Shown: positions 6,937 to 14,299, counted from the stretch's first letter. The stretch: 17,465 nt of DNA from Dehalococcoidales bacterium (GCA_016844285.1 JAENIS010000025.1:1-17465); one strand, 5' to 3'. Notes: generated by a model from the sequence alone, not told the origin. Program-made: numbers and translations.

Positions 6937-8327
6937 CCACCGTCGAACCAGAACCAAAATCCTCTGAAACAGAGCGAAAGTCATATGCATCCGGGCATAA
7001 TCTGCTGAAGAACAGGGCAATTAGCGGTTTCATCAAGAGCAGGTGGTATCCGGGTATCTTTCAATGGCCTACAGCTTTAGTTTTCCTGTTCATCATTTAC
7101 TTATTCTTCTTTGGACCCAATCTGGCACATAGCAATTTTGGCACGGCCTTGACCTGGGTATTGTGGTGGCCTCTCATTCCCATCATCTTCATCCTGCTGG
7201 GACGCTTTTGGTGCACTATCTGCCCGTTTGGCTCACTTAATGATGTCGTACAGAAGTTCGTCGGGCATAACCGGCCAGTACCCAGATTTTTGAAGAATTA
7301 CGGCATTTGGATAATTGATGCCGTCTTCATTCTGGTAACCTGGGGTGACCATATCTTCGGTATGGTGGAATTCCCCTGGGTCTCCGGGGTAATCATGCTG
7401 GGAATAGGCACGGCTGTAGTGGCCTCCGGCGCTCTGTGGGAGCGCCGGACATGGTGTCGCTATCTTTGCTTTCTGGGCGGCCTGTCCAGCAACTACTCGC
7501 AGACAAGTGTCCTTGCCTTGCGCGGCACGCCCACAACCTGTGCCGGGTGCAAAGTCTCAGCCTGCTACAAAGGTAACGAGAAAGTGCCCGGGTGCCCTGT
7601 GTTCGAGTTTCCCAGAGTAATGGATAGTAATGCTCAATGTAATCTTTGCGGGTATTGTGTCAAGACATGCCCCAATGACTCTCTTACACTCAAGGCGCGC
7701 ATTCCAACCAGAGAATTATGGTCGGTTCGTAAGCCTCAGTTCGCTGCCGCTTTTCTTGCTGCCGTAATTATGGGCATCGTGTTTATCCAGAACATTACGA
7801 TGCTGGAAATATGGCAACCTATCCTGAACGAAATAGGAAATATCCTGCACACCAGTAACTTCAACGTTACCTTTACGGTAGCTTTTCTGATTTTTATCTC
7901 GGTACCACTACTCTTGCTGGGCATAACCAGTTCCATAGCTAAAAAGGCTAACAGGGCTTCGGTAGTGCAGAACTTCGCCAAGTTCGGCTATGCCATTATT
8001 GCACTAGATGTGGCGGGACACATTGCTCACAACCTTTTCCATCTCCTGGCGGAGGGCGGCTCTGTCCTAATAACAGGAGCGGCATTTTTCGGCATGGATT
8101 TGCACGACGCCTCTCCCGCCCTGCTTGGTAGCACTACTATTCAAATGCTGCAATATGGACTGATTGTACTTGGTACCGTCGGGTCACTGTATACAGCTTA
8201 TCGAATATCCCGAAGCAATTTCGCAGATAATATGTGGTCGACCACGGTGCCTTACTGGGTATTAATTCTATTCTTTGGGGCCATCAATATTGTTTTGTTT
8301 AGTTTGCCAATGGCGATGCGGATGTAG
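6933..8327 (+). CDS. NapH/CcoG-type membrane polyferredoxin (4Fe-4S)
   Basis: A 464-residue membrane protein with several hydrophobic helices on both sides of an iron-sulfur region. Motifs in order are: GRFWCTICPFGSL (Cys94, Cys97), the NapH-type motif; RRTWCRYLCFLGGL (Cys175, Cys179); a third Cys group at 203, 206, 211 and 221 ending in CP; and a standard 4Fe-4S motif CNLCGYCVKTCP (Cys236, 239, 242, 246). The C-terminal membrane half contains GHIAHNLFHLL (His363, His366, His370), a possible heme or metal site. It likely moves electrons across or along the membrane to a partner. The start is TTG with GGAGG seven bases upstream, and it overlaps the previous stop as TTGA. A 61-base gap separates it from the ABC permease. 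Related proteins serve in nitrate reduction, copper handling and FtrABCD-type iron uptake; the last fits this neighbourhood best. Confidence 0.88.
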   Translation: MTTVEPEPKSSETERKSYASGHNLLKNRAISGFIKSRWYPGIFQWPTALVFLFIIYLFFFGPNLAHSNFGTALTWVLWWPLIPIIFILLGRFWCTICPFGSLNDVVQKFVGHNRPVPRFLKNYGIWIIDAVFILVTWGDHIFGMVEFPWVSGVIMLGIGTAVVASGALWERRTWCRYLCFLGGLSSNYSQTSVLALRGTPTTCAGCKVSACYKGNEKVPGCPVFEFPRVMDSNAQCNLCGYCVKTCPNDSLTLKARIPTRELWSVRKPQFAAAFLAAVIMGIVFIQNITMLEIWQPILNEIGNILHTSNFNVTFTVAFLIFISVPLLLLGITSSIAKKANRASVVQNFAKFGYAIIALDVAGHIAHNLFHLLAEGGSVLITGAAFFGMDLHDASPALLGSTTIQMLQYGLIVLGTVGSLYTAYRISRSNFADNMWSTTVPYWVLILFFGAINIVLFSLPMAMRM

Positions 8328-8373
8328 GCTTTTGGGAAGATACTCGTACAATACAAGGAATCTCACATAATAG

Positions 8374-8436
8374 AATAGGAGGAGGGACATGAAACTATAC
8401 CAGGTAGTTCTAAAAGACATCCTGCGCCGGAAGCGG
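8374..8436 (+). repeat. direct repeat of the ABC permease gene 5' end, copy 2 (in the intact gene)
   Basis: This is the counterpart of 6230-6292 and covers the ribosome-binding site and first codons of the full-length permease gene. Confidence 0.85.
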
Positions 8437-9582
8437 CGAGTTCTCTACGCTATCCTCGGCGTTGTCATCGGTACGATGACGGTAGTAAGCATATTGACCG
8501 TTTCCGCTGCCGGCCAGGCCAGAATCACGAGCCAGCTGGAGAAATATGGCGCCAATCTCACCGTGATGCCCGCCGTCAAGACCATTGACACCGGTTTGGG
8601 TGACCTTAGCCTCGGCACAGTTAATCTGGGAGATAACTACATTAGCGAAGATAAGCTTCCCCTCATCAGGCAAATAACCGACGCCAAAATCAGGGAATAC
8701 CTGAAGGATGTCCCTGAGACGGGCAATATTGCCACCGTTGCCCCAAAGTTATTCATCAATGCCGAAATAAAGGGGGCCTCAGTCGTTGCCGTAGGCATTG
8801 ACCCCCAGGAACAATTCAAAGTAAACACCTGGTGGCAGGTTGCTACCGGCGAGTACCTTGGGAATGATGACCAGGTCTTACTCGGGTCGGTCGCCGCAGC
8901 GTCGCTCAAACTCAATGCCGGAGATACGATTCAACTCAACAACCGGACGCTGACTGTTATCGGCATTCTTGCCGAAACCGGTGCCGGCGATGACTATCAG
9001 GTCTTCGTTCCCCTGGCCACTTTGCAGGAAGCCTTCAACAAACAGGGCCTGGTCTCTTCAGTCGATATCCGGGCATTGTGCAATGGGTGCCCGGTCGAAA
9101 TCATTGCGGGTGCCCTTAATCAGAGTATTCCCGGAGTGCGAGCCGTCGCCGTGAAGCAGATTGCGAACTCGGAAATGGGCATGCTGGAGCGGATTAACAA
9201 ATTCATGCTGGCTCTGGCCGGGGTCAGCCTGGTAGTGGGTGGGTTCGGCGTCTTCAATACCCTGTTGACCTCAATCAATGAGCGACTCAAAGATATCGGC
9301 ATCATGAGGGCGGTTGGGGCATCCCGCGGCCAGATAATCAAGGCTCTCATTTATGAGGCGATTGTGCTTGGTATCGCCGGTGGCCTATCGGGCTACGGGG
9401 CTGGCACGCTACTGGCCTATGCCATCGGACCGCTAATATTCGAAGGTGCGACGATTTCATTCGTGGCAATGTATCTGCCATTATCTCTAGGCGTAGCCAT
9501 GTCGATTGCCCTCTTAGCGACACTCTATCCGGCAATGCAGGCTACCAGAGTAAAAGTGGCTGACTCTTTCAGGGCACTATAG
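8389..9582 (+). CDS. FtsX/MacB-type ABC transporter permease
   Basis: A 397-residue permease with the MacB layout: one N-terminal transmembrane helix (about 20-42), a periplasmic/external domain of roughly 220 residues, and three C-terminal helices. These lie near 270-290, 322-345 and 360-385. The conserved INERLKDIGIMRAVGAS segment that couples to the ATPase lies before the third helix. The external domain holds CNGCP (Cys231, Cys234), which is unusual in export-type MacB permeases and could bind metal or form a redox-active disulfide. The ATG has a strong GGAGGAGGG site. The ATPase gene starts nine bases after the stop, so they form one transporter. Such FtsX-type permeases accompany FTR1/P19 iron systems in Campylobacter and others, where two permeases are usual; only one is intact here. 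Confidence 0.9.
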   Translation: MKLYQVVLKDILRRKRRVLYAILGVVIGTMTVVSILTVSAAGQARITSQLEKYGANLTVMPAVKTIDTGLGDLSLGTVNLGDNYISEDKLPLIRQITDAKIREYLKDVPETGNIATVAPKLFINAEIKGASVVAVGIDPQEQFKVNTWWQVATGEYLGNDDQVLLGSVAAASLKLNAGDTIQLNNRTLTVIGILAETGAGDDYQVFVPLATLQEAFNKQGLVSSVDIRALCNGCPVEIIAGALNQSIPGVRAVAVKQIANSEMGMLERINKFMLALAGVSLVVGGFGVFNTLLTSINERLKDIGIMRAVGASRGQIIKALIYEAIVLGIAGGLSGYGAGTLLAYAIGPLIFEGATISFVAMYLPLSLGVAMSIALLATLYPAMQATRVKVADSFRAL

Positions 9583-9590
9583 GAGGTAAG

Positions 9591-10259
9591 ATGTTAGAGG
9601 TAGTGGGTGTCACCAAGATTTATGGTAGCGGGGAGACCAGAGTCATCGCCCTTAACGAAGTGTCATTCCAGGTCAATGATGGAGACTATATCGCCATTAT
9701 GGGCCCTTCGGGTAGCGGGAAATCCACGCTGCTCAATGTCATCGGCGGTCTGGACTGCCTCTCGTCCGGGAAAGTTATCCTAGACGGCCAGCGCATTGAC
9801 AATCTGGACGAAAACAAGCTGGTCAATATCCGCAGAGGTAAGATTGCCTACGTTTTCCAGCAATATCACCTGTTGCGCTCCCTCACCGCCCTGGAGAATG
9901 TCCTGCTGCCGCTGACGTTCTCCGGCAACAATGGCAAGCAGGCACGGGCAATGGAATTGCTGGAGCGGATGGGGCTGGGGAAGAGGGCCAATCATAAACC
10001 AAACCAGTTGAGCGGGGGCGAGCAGCAAAGAGTCGCTATTGCTCGGGCGTTGATTAACGACCCCGTCCTGACACTGGCCGATGAGCCAACGGGCAACATG
10101 GACCAGAAGAATGGGAAGGAGCTTCTGGACATCTTCGAGCAGTTTAACAAGGAAGGGCGGAGCATCGTCATGGTTACTCATAACCACGAGGCGGCCGCAC
10201 GTGCTAAAGAAATTATCATACTCCGTGACGGGCAAATCGCGGAGCGAATTAAGCAGTAA
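9591..10259 (+). CDS. MacB/LolD-type ABC transporter ATP-binding protein
   Basis: A 222-residue ATPase subunit with every expected motif: Walker A GPSGSGKS (38-45), Q-loop VFQQYHLL, signature [15 protein letters not shown], Walker [13 protein letters not shown] and the switch His in MVTHNHEAA. The motif spelling ADEPTGNMD and the short length place it in the LolD/MacB/FtsE group that powers FtsX-like permeases, which act as mechanical devices more than as channels. GGAGG stands five bases before the ATG. It pairs with the permease just upstream, and a DUF2318 lipoprotein follows after a 22-base gap. Confidence 0.94.
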   Translation: MLEVVGVTKIYGSGETRVIALNEVSFQVNDGDYIAIMGPSGSGKSTLLNVIGGLDCLSSGKVILDGQRIDNLDENKLVNIRRGKIAYVFQQYHLLRSLTALENVLLPLTFSGNNGKQARAMELLERMGLGKRANHKPNQLSGGEQQRVAIARALINDPVLTLADEPTGNMDQKNGKELLDIFEQFNKEGRSIVMVTHNHEAAARAKEIIILRDGQIAERIKQ

Positions 10260-10281
10260 ATCATTAAGGAGAGAAAAGGAA

Positions 10282-10860
10282 ATGAAAAAGTCAGTAGCCA
10301 AGTTATCAGGGATAGTTGTTGGAGTGATCGGTATCATGGCAATTCTGGCCGGTTGCAGCCAAGGCTTTAGCAGCGGCAATAGCGGTACGCCATCAAATCC
10401 GCCCTCAAGCACCCGGCCGGGCAGTACAAGCTCCACACCGGCCAGTACCGGCCCGTCTTCGAAAAGTAACGTGGCTTACCGCCCCAAGACTTTCAACCCC
10501 AAAGTTGCCGGCAGCACCGTGTCTTTGTCTTTGTCCGAAGTAGCACAGGCCGGTAACGGAAATTTTTTCATCAATAACATGTCCTTCATGGCATATCAGC
10601 TCGATGGTACATTCTACGTCCGTGCGGACGTCTGCGTCCCCTGCGGGTCGAGAACCTTCACTCTGCAGAACGGAACGTTAATCTGCGGCAGTTGCGGGAC
10701 GGTGTTCAATGCCACTACCGGCGCTGGCATGAGAGGGGTTTCGGCATGTATGAGCTACGCGAAAAAAGCAGCGCCTTACACAACCGATAGCGGCAACATG
10801 GTGATAACTATGAACGACCTGACGACGGCCTACCAGAACACAATGAACCGAAGGGGATAA
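10282..10860 (+). CDS. DUF2318 (FtrD-like) Cys-rich lipoprotein
   Basis: A 192-residue exported protein. A signal sequence ends in the lipobox LAGC with Cys25 as the lipidated residue, and a Ser/Thr/Pro/Gly-rich spacer (about 26-65) follows. The C-terminal domain carries CVPC (Cys118, Cys121), CGSC (Cys135, Cys138) and Cys156, then a closing strand GNMVITMNDLTTAY. The order ADVCxPC-about 13-LICGSCGTxF matches the Fe-S-containing DUF2318/FtrD-like domain that is usually found with FTR1-type iron permeases. Here it is a free lipoprotein without the membrane helices found in the longer family members. It most likely works outside the membrane with the polyferredoxin and the ABC transporter in metal or redox chemistry. 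AAGGA precedes the ATG by about ten bases. An earlier in-frame ATG at 10081 lies inside the ATPase gene and is not the start. Confidence 0.82.
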   Translation: MKKSVAKLSGIVVGVIGIMAILAGCSQGFSSGNSGTPSNPPSSTRPGSTSSTPASTGPSSKSNVAYRPKTFNPKVAGSTVSLSLSEVAQAGNGNFFINNMSFMAYQLDGTFYVRADVCVPCGSRTFTLQNGTLICGSCGTVFNATTGAGMRGVSACMSYAKKAAPYTTDSGNMVITMNDLTTAYQNTMNRRG

Positions 10861-10922
10861 TGTCCTGTCCCGGTAATTACTGAGCCAGTGACTGCTCCAG
10901 CATGGATTACCACTTAAGGACG

Positions 10923-11107
10923 ACCTCACCCCCTTAATCCCCCTCTCCTCTTAGGAGAGGGGGAAATTAGAGAAAGAGGGGCTTCGCCCCTCTTAGACGC
11001 CCCGCAGTTTACTCTCACACGGGGAAGAGATTTAAGAGAGGGGGCTATGCCCCCTCTCTTTTACTTAACTCCCCTTTCCCGATGGGAAGAGGGTCAGGGG
11101 GATGGGC
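10923..11107. repeat. palindromic GC-rich dispersed element, long copy (copy B)
   Basis: About 185 bases built from four hairpins: 10939-10963 (11 perfect pairs), 10974-10994 (9 perfect pairs closed by TTC), 11034-11060 (12 perfect pairs closed by TAT) and 11071-11093 (8 of 10 pairs). The ends are imperfect inverted repeats (CCTCACCCCC at the left, GGGGGATGGG at the right). It matches the element at 1767-1888, which lacks the second hairpin and flanking bases. It has no coding capacity and lies between the convergent DUF2318 and tRNA-Lys genes, so it fills most of that 275-base gap. Confidence 0.75.
11034..11064. terminator. perfect 12-bp hairpin, probable bidirectional terminator
   Basis: A perfect 12-pair GC-rich stem with a three-base loop (11046-11048) lies inside repeat copy B, followed by TTAC on the plus strand. 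It is positioned between convergent transcription units (the metal/redox cluster from the left, tRNA-Lys from the right). The T-run is short, so terminator activity is plausible but not certain. Confidence 0.45.
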
Positions 11108-11135
11108 ATTCTGATGAAGCTTGCATACAAGTGGT

Positions 11136-11211
11136 TGGTGAGCCGTGTGGGACTCGAACCCACGACCAACAGATTAAAAGTCTGATGCTCTACCAACTGA
11201 GCTAACGGCCC
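11136..11211 (-). tRNA. tRNA-Lys (anticodon UUU)
   Basis: A full cloverleaf can be drawn. The acceptor stem is GGGCCGU (rc of 11205-11211) paired with ACGGCUC (rc of 11140-11146), with a discriminator A and an encoded CCA at 11136-11138. The D arm contains AGCUCAGUUGGUAGAGC, the anticodon loop is CUUUUAA with anticodon UUU, and the T arm is GUGGG-UUCGAGU-CCCAC. The sequence closely follows the bacterial tRNA-Lys consensus. No neighbouring tRNA is seen. Confidence 0.97.
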
Positions 11212-11224
11212 ACATACCGGGGTA

Positions 11225-11253
11225 AGTTTAGCAAATCCAGTCCTTTCCCGCAA
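11225..11253 (-). promoter_or_regulatory. promoter of tRNA-Lys
   Basis: Reading on the minus strand, TTGCGG (11248-11253) and TAAACT (11225-11230) are separated by exactly 17 bases, and TGC precedes the -10 to give an extended -10. Transcription would start near 11218, a few bases before the tRNA 5' end. Confidence 0.5.
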
Positions 11254-11271
11254 CCTGCTTTCAGGCAGGTT
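11252..11271. other. 7-bp hairpin upstream of the tRNA-Lys promoter
   Basis: AACCTGC and GCAGGTT form a seven-pair stem with a six-base loop. It could end transcription coming from the sortase operon and recombinase fragment before it reaches the tRNA, but there is no clear T-run on the minus strand. Confidence 0.25.
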
Positions 11272-11300
11272 CTGTTTGCATTTGGCTGATAATAACCTAT

Positions 11301-11344
11301 CCCCCTCCGAGAGCGGATTCTTCGTCGTTTCACTCCTGAGGGGG
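11301..11344. repeat. possible second class of dispersed repeat (imperfect inverted repeat)
   Basis: CCCCCTC at 11301-11307 pairs with GAGGGGG at 11338-11344 around a core that reads, on the minus strand, GTGAAACGACGAAGAATCC. The element is non-coding, lies in the gap between tRNA-Lys and the recombinase fragment, and looks like the kind of short intergenic repeat found scattered in related genomes. Only this copy is in the window, so repeat status is inferred. Confidence 0.3.
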
Positions 11345-11402
11345 ACGTAGTCACAATACAAAGAGGTTGTTCAGGCTCAATTATGCCTAGCTGGTTAGTA
11401 TC

Positions 11403-11741
11403 TTAACGCTGCTTTTCAAGCTCAGTAAGAATAAGCTTAGGCTTGCTAAGGTATTCCGTCAATTTGTGCCATACCAGAGCCTCTAGCCTGTCGGCACGCC
11501 ATAGTTTATTATGGCAGCGTTCTACCGGTGCGTGCGTCTTAAGCCTACCTAGACAACGATAATGACGGACGCCACCCTGCTTAATTAAAGTGGCACTATC
11601 CACGTAAGCCCGCCCACATTGACGACAACGTATACGCCCACGTAACAGGTATTCATGCGAGTGCCTTCCCTCGCTCAGCGCAAAGGCGGCGGAAGGCTTT
11701 GACAAGATGGTATTCCAAACATGAAAAAGGGGCGGTTGCAA
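11403..11741 (-). pseudogene. serine recombinase fragment (zinc beta-ribbon region only)
   Basis: A 112-codon open frame whose central part reads YLLRGRIRCRQCGRAYV (31-47), then YRCLGR (62-66), then C-HNKLWRADRLEALVW (76-91). This is the zinc beta-ribbon (Cys39, Cys42, Cys63, Cys76) and following helix of large serine recombinases. The N-terminal resolvase catalytic domain and recombinase domain are absent, and the coiled-coil tail is cut by a stop right after ELEKQR. No proper start exists (only a TTG with no ribosome-binding site). This is a decayed remnant of a mobile element integrase, 190 bases from tRNA-Lys. It cannot be an active recombinase. Confidence 0.8.
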
Positions 11742-11817
11742 ACCATTATAAGCAAGTTATTACAGTGCTCATCCCGTTCATAACCGGCGTTTTCCTTGTG
11801 ACTTATGAACCACCTCG

Positions 11818-12516
11818 TTATCCACTAAGTATCATCACGACCTTGGTATAAATAATACCCGTGAAGATAATAAGCAGTATCCAGGTCACCGTAGAAAACC
11901 TTATCCTCAATCTCCCTAATCTGGCAACTGTCCCGCCTTCGATTTCAGGCTTGCTCAACTCCGCAAAGATAAGCAGGATGATAAGAACCATGGAAACGAT
12001 AATGCCTACATTCAGCCCCAGCTCAATACCAAAGGCACTCTGATAGTAGGTCATGGTGCTCATGGAACTCATCACCGATGTGGAGAAGGTGGCAAAGCTA
12101 ACGAAGCTGCTCCATACTTGAGGCGGATACGGTGGCGACGAGAGAACCTTCTCATAATTCCCCAGATTTGAACTGGTCCTGACCACGAAGTTGAGCTGTT
12201 CACCCAGCTGCAGAGGGTTCCGATAGGCATACTTGTAGGTTTTGCCGGACTCAGGTGCTATGGTAGTGTCCCCTTCGTTGACAAGTTTACCATTAGCATA
12301 GAACTGGTATTTGGTGGCCATAGTCTCAGGGGAGGGGTTGTTTACCTTGAAGGTGACTATTACGGGCTCGCCACCTCTGGGTACCAGGGGCATGAGCGAC
12401 ATGCTCAGCGGGTCTGATGTCCCCCTCAGCGTTAGCCAGAAGCTACCCAGAAGAATTATCGCCAGCCAGATTATCGCCAGATTAAGCATCGTGCCTCTAT
12501 TCTTACTTTGTTTCAT
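11818..12516 (-). CDS. membrane-anchored beta-domain protein of the exosortase operon (232 aa)
   Basis: The protein has an N-terminal hydrophobic helix (about 11-30) and an external domain (about 45-118) rich in beta-strands (VIVTFKVNNPSPET, YQFYANGKLV, TYKYAYRN, NFVVRTSS). A Ser/Met-rich linker (about 135-155), a transmembrane helix (about 167-187), a basic cytoplasmic loop (RLGRLRIR) and a last helix (about 207-228) complete it. I do not recognise a named family. The external domain resembles in strand order and in the G-Y-Y-R pattern the small protein encoded at 14300-14674, and loosely the immunoglobulin-like part of DUF1616 proteins. It starts four bases after the exosortase stop, with AGGT upstream, and is last in the operon. 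It could be an accessory or a scaffold for sorted proteins. Confidence 0.75.
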   Translation of the reverse strand: MKQSKNRGTMLNLAIIWLAIILLGSFWLTLRGTSDPLSMSLMPLVPRGGEPVIVTFKVNNPSPETMATKYQFYANGKLVNEGDTTIAPESGKTYKYAYRNPLQLGEQLNFVVRTSSNLGNYEKVLSSPPYPPQVWSSFVSFATFSTSVMSSMSTMTYYQSAFGIELGLNVGIIVSMVLIILLIFAELSKPEIEGGTVARLGRLRIRFSTVTWILLIIFTGIIYTKVVMILSG

Positions 12517-12520
12517 AATC

Positions 12521-13456
12521 TTACCTGCCCGTCTCCGTAATATATTTTAGTTCTTGCATTCTCCTTACCTTAGGTGACTGTCCTCCTTGCCGAAAGTACA
12601 TGTAGGCAAAGAACAAATACCACAAGGGGAACAGGGTGTAGACTATCCACAAGTGCGCTGTCCACAAGGCATTCTTGCCCAGGTAGTAGCCTGCTAGTAT
12701 CAGTAACACCAGCCTGACCAGGTTTTGAAACCAGGTGCCCACAACCCCAAAGAGGAAGAGCCAGCCTGCCTTCTTGAGCGGCAGGGGCTTATCCAGCATC
12801 ATCAGGGTAAATAATGCCATGAAGACCCCCATGGTCGTCGTGCCAGCACAGCCAATAGTCACCGACACTGAGATGGCCTCACCGCTGGTGCTGATGAAAT
12901 GCAGCCGCTGCCCTGCTTGTGCAACCGGGTAGTCCAGGACATTCATTAGTCCCATCAGTGGCACCATCGCAGTTTGCGTATAAGCATTTTCGGCAAAGCT
13001 CTGCATGGCTAAGGGAAAAGAAATGACAAAGCCGTATGTGACAAGGAGGACGGAGGGTATCTTCGCCGCGTAGCCGAAGAGGGTGACAAATACCCCCAGT
13101 GATGCCAGCAGCAGCTGAAAGACCAGATAATCCTGAGACGATGGCATGAGCAGAGCGCCAGCGATTAACGCTAATCCTATCGGAATAACGATAAGGCTTC
13201 CCTCTCGACTCATCCCTTGCCACATCTCCTTCCTCTTGAGCCAGAGGACTACCAGGCACACGGCAAGGACTCCCCATCCGGAGGCATGGTACTGCCCTAG
13301 AACCCAGTCCGGGGATAGCATGGCGGGCAGGCCGGTCAATGACTTCCGGAAGAAGATGAGGGATAGCATTATGGATAGAAGGAGCCACAGTGCCAATTTC
13401 CTGGCTGCCCAACTCTTGCGCCAACTTTGGACACCTTTCACTGTGACCGTGTTCAT
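12521..13456 (-). CDS. exosortase/archaeosortase family protein
   Basis: A 311-residue polytopic membrane protein with about eight hydrophobic helices. The three family residues are visible in order: Cys203 in TIGCAGTTTMG, Arg248 in the helix FQNLVRLVLLI, and His268 in LWTAHLWIVY. Exosortases and archaeosortases use this Cys/Arg/His set to cleave a C-terminal tripartite tail (motif, hydrophobic helix, basic end) and to transfer the protein to a lipid or other anchor. The ATG at 13454-13456 has GAGGTG just upstream and overlaps the CPBP stop as ATGA. A longer frame of 69 extra codons runs back into the CPBP gene and is a shadow. A fitting substrate tail (IPEFPT) is encoded in the same operon, so this is very likely its cognate enzyme. 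Confidence 0.88.
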   Translation of the reverse strand: MNTVTVKGVQSWRKSWAARKLALWLLLSIMLSLIFFRKSLTGLPAMLSPDWVLGQYHASGWGVLAVCLVVLWLKRKEMWQGMSREGSLIVIPIGLALIAGALLMPSSQDYLVFQLLLASLGVFVTLFGYAAKIPSVLLVTYGFVISFPLAMQSFAENAYTQTAMVPLMGLMNVLDYPVAQAGQRLHFISTSGEAISVSVTIGCAGTTTMGVFMALFTLMMLDKPLPLKKAGWLFLFGVVGTWFQNLVRLVLLILAGYYLGKNALWTAHLWIVYTLFPLWYLFFAYMYFRQGGQSPKVRRMQELKYITETGR

Positions 13457-14295
13457 TGCCACCTCATGAATATATAGGGTAATACACCTACCAACATCAC
13501 ATTGTTCATTCCGTGGGCGACAATCGGCGCCACCAGGCTCTTTGTCTTCAAGTAGAGAGCCCCCAGGATAAGCGCGGCGACGAAGACAAAACCGATTTCG
13601 GGAATCGACCTCCAGCCGAGATGCATCACGGCAAACAGGACGGAGGCACCAAATAGCCCCCATTTCCAGCCGAAAGTCTCTGTAAGGTCGCGTTGAATGA
13701 AGCCACGAAATAAGAGTTCCTCTCCAATACCTACAAAAATGAACATATATACCATGTCACGCAACAGGTATTTTATTTCAAAGGTGGGGAAGGCTGGAGA
13801 TATACGAAGGACCAGGTATTCCACGATGCCGGTGGGGATGCCAATGGCTATGCCTAGGAGCGTGTACTTCAAGAGCTGGCTCTTTTGGAAGCGGAAGATT
13901 TTCTTCAGGCTGAGATTTTTCTGGTAGACATGCCACAGGCATAGTGCCAGGATACACGAGTATACCGCCGGCAGCAGATATTGCTGGTTGATGAAGAACC
14001 AGGGCAGAGACGATGTGAACAGGATATAAAGGGGAATGAGGGCTAGTCCCTCACCACAATCGGTTATCCTTTGGTCAAAAGGCAGGATGGATAGTATAAA
14101 GTATATCCCTATAGCCAGGGCAAGAGCGAGCACTATGCCCAAGGCTACATTCTGATAGGCGAAGACATACTCACTGGCAGTGATGAATATGATGATAGCG
14201 ACGATAAATAATGCCTGCCAGCGGCTGACACCCCGTCTCTCGACGGGGTTGCCCTCGAGTACCTCTCCCGTTGTCTGTGCCAAGCTGCTCTCCAT
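13453..14295 (-). CDS. CPBP-family intramembrane metalloprotease
   Basis: A 280-residue membrane protein with about eight hydrophobic segments. The conserved CPBP (CAAX protease/Abi) motifs are present: GEELLFRG with Glu192, Glu193 and Arg197, then FAVMHLGW with His225, and finally AHGMNN with His261 and Asn265. The two Glu and two His are the catalytic and zinc ligands, so the protein should be active. Its start lies four bases after the stop of the small membrane protein, and its stop overlaps the exosortase start, so it is co-translated with the sortase. CPBP proteases often trim lipoproteins or processed peptides; here it may handle the cleaved sorting tail or mature the substrate. That role is inferred from position. 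Confidence 0.9.
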   Translation of the reverse strand: MESSLAQTTGEVLEGNPVERRGVSRWQALFIVAIIIFITASEYVFAYQNVALGIVLALALAIGIYFILSILPFDQRITDCGEGLALIPLYILFTSSLPWFFINQQYLLPAVYSCILALCLWHVYQKNLSLKKIFRFQKSQLLKYTLLGIAIGIPTGIVEYLVLRISPAFPTFEIKYLLRDMVYMFIFVGIGEELLFRGFIQRDLTETFGWKWGLFGASVLFAVMHLGWRSIPEIGFVFVAALILGALYLKTKSLVAPIVAHGMNNVMLVGVLPYIFMRWQ

Positions 14296-14299
14296 ATTC

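Noticed and set aside
9780..10436. 218-codon minus-strand ORF opposite the ATPase and lipoprotein genes
   Set aside because: The opposite strand carries a clear ABC ATPase with all motifs; this frame is an antisense shadow.
11065..11361. 98-codon minus-strand ORF across the tRNA region
   Set aside because: It runs through tRNA-Lys and repeat copy B, and its product (including LVEHQTFNLLVVGSSPT) is just the translation of a tRNA gene in the wrong sense; it is not a protein.
13457..13663. 69-codon N-terminal extension of the exosortase frame
   Set aside because: It lies inside the CPBP gene in another frame and lacks a ribosome-binding site; the ATG at 13456 with GAGGTG is the proper start.
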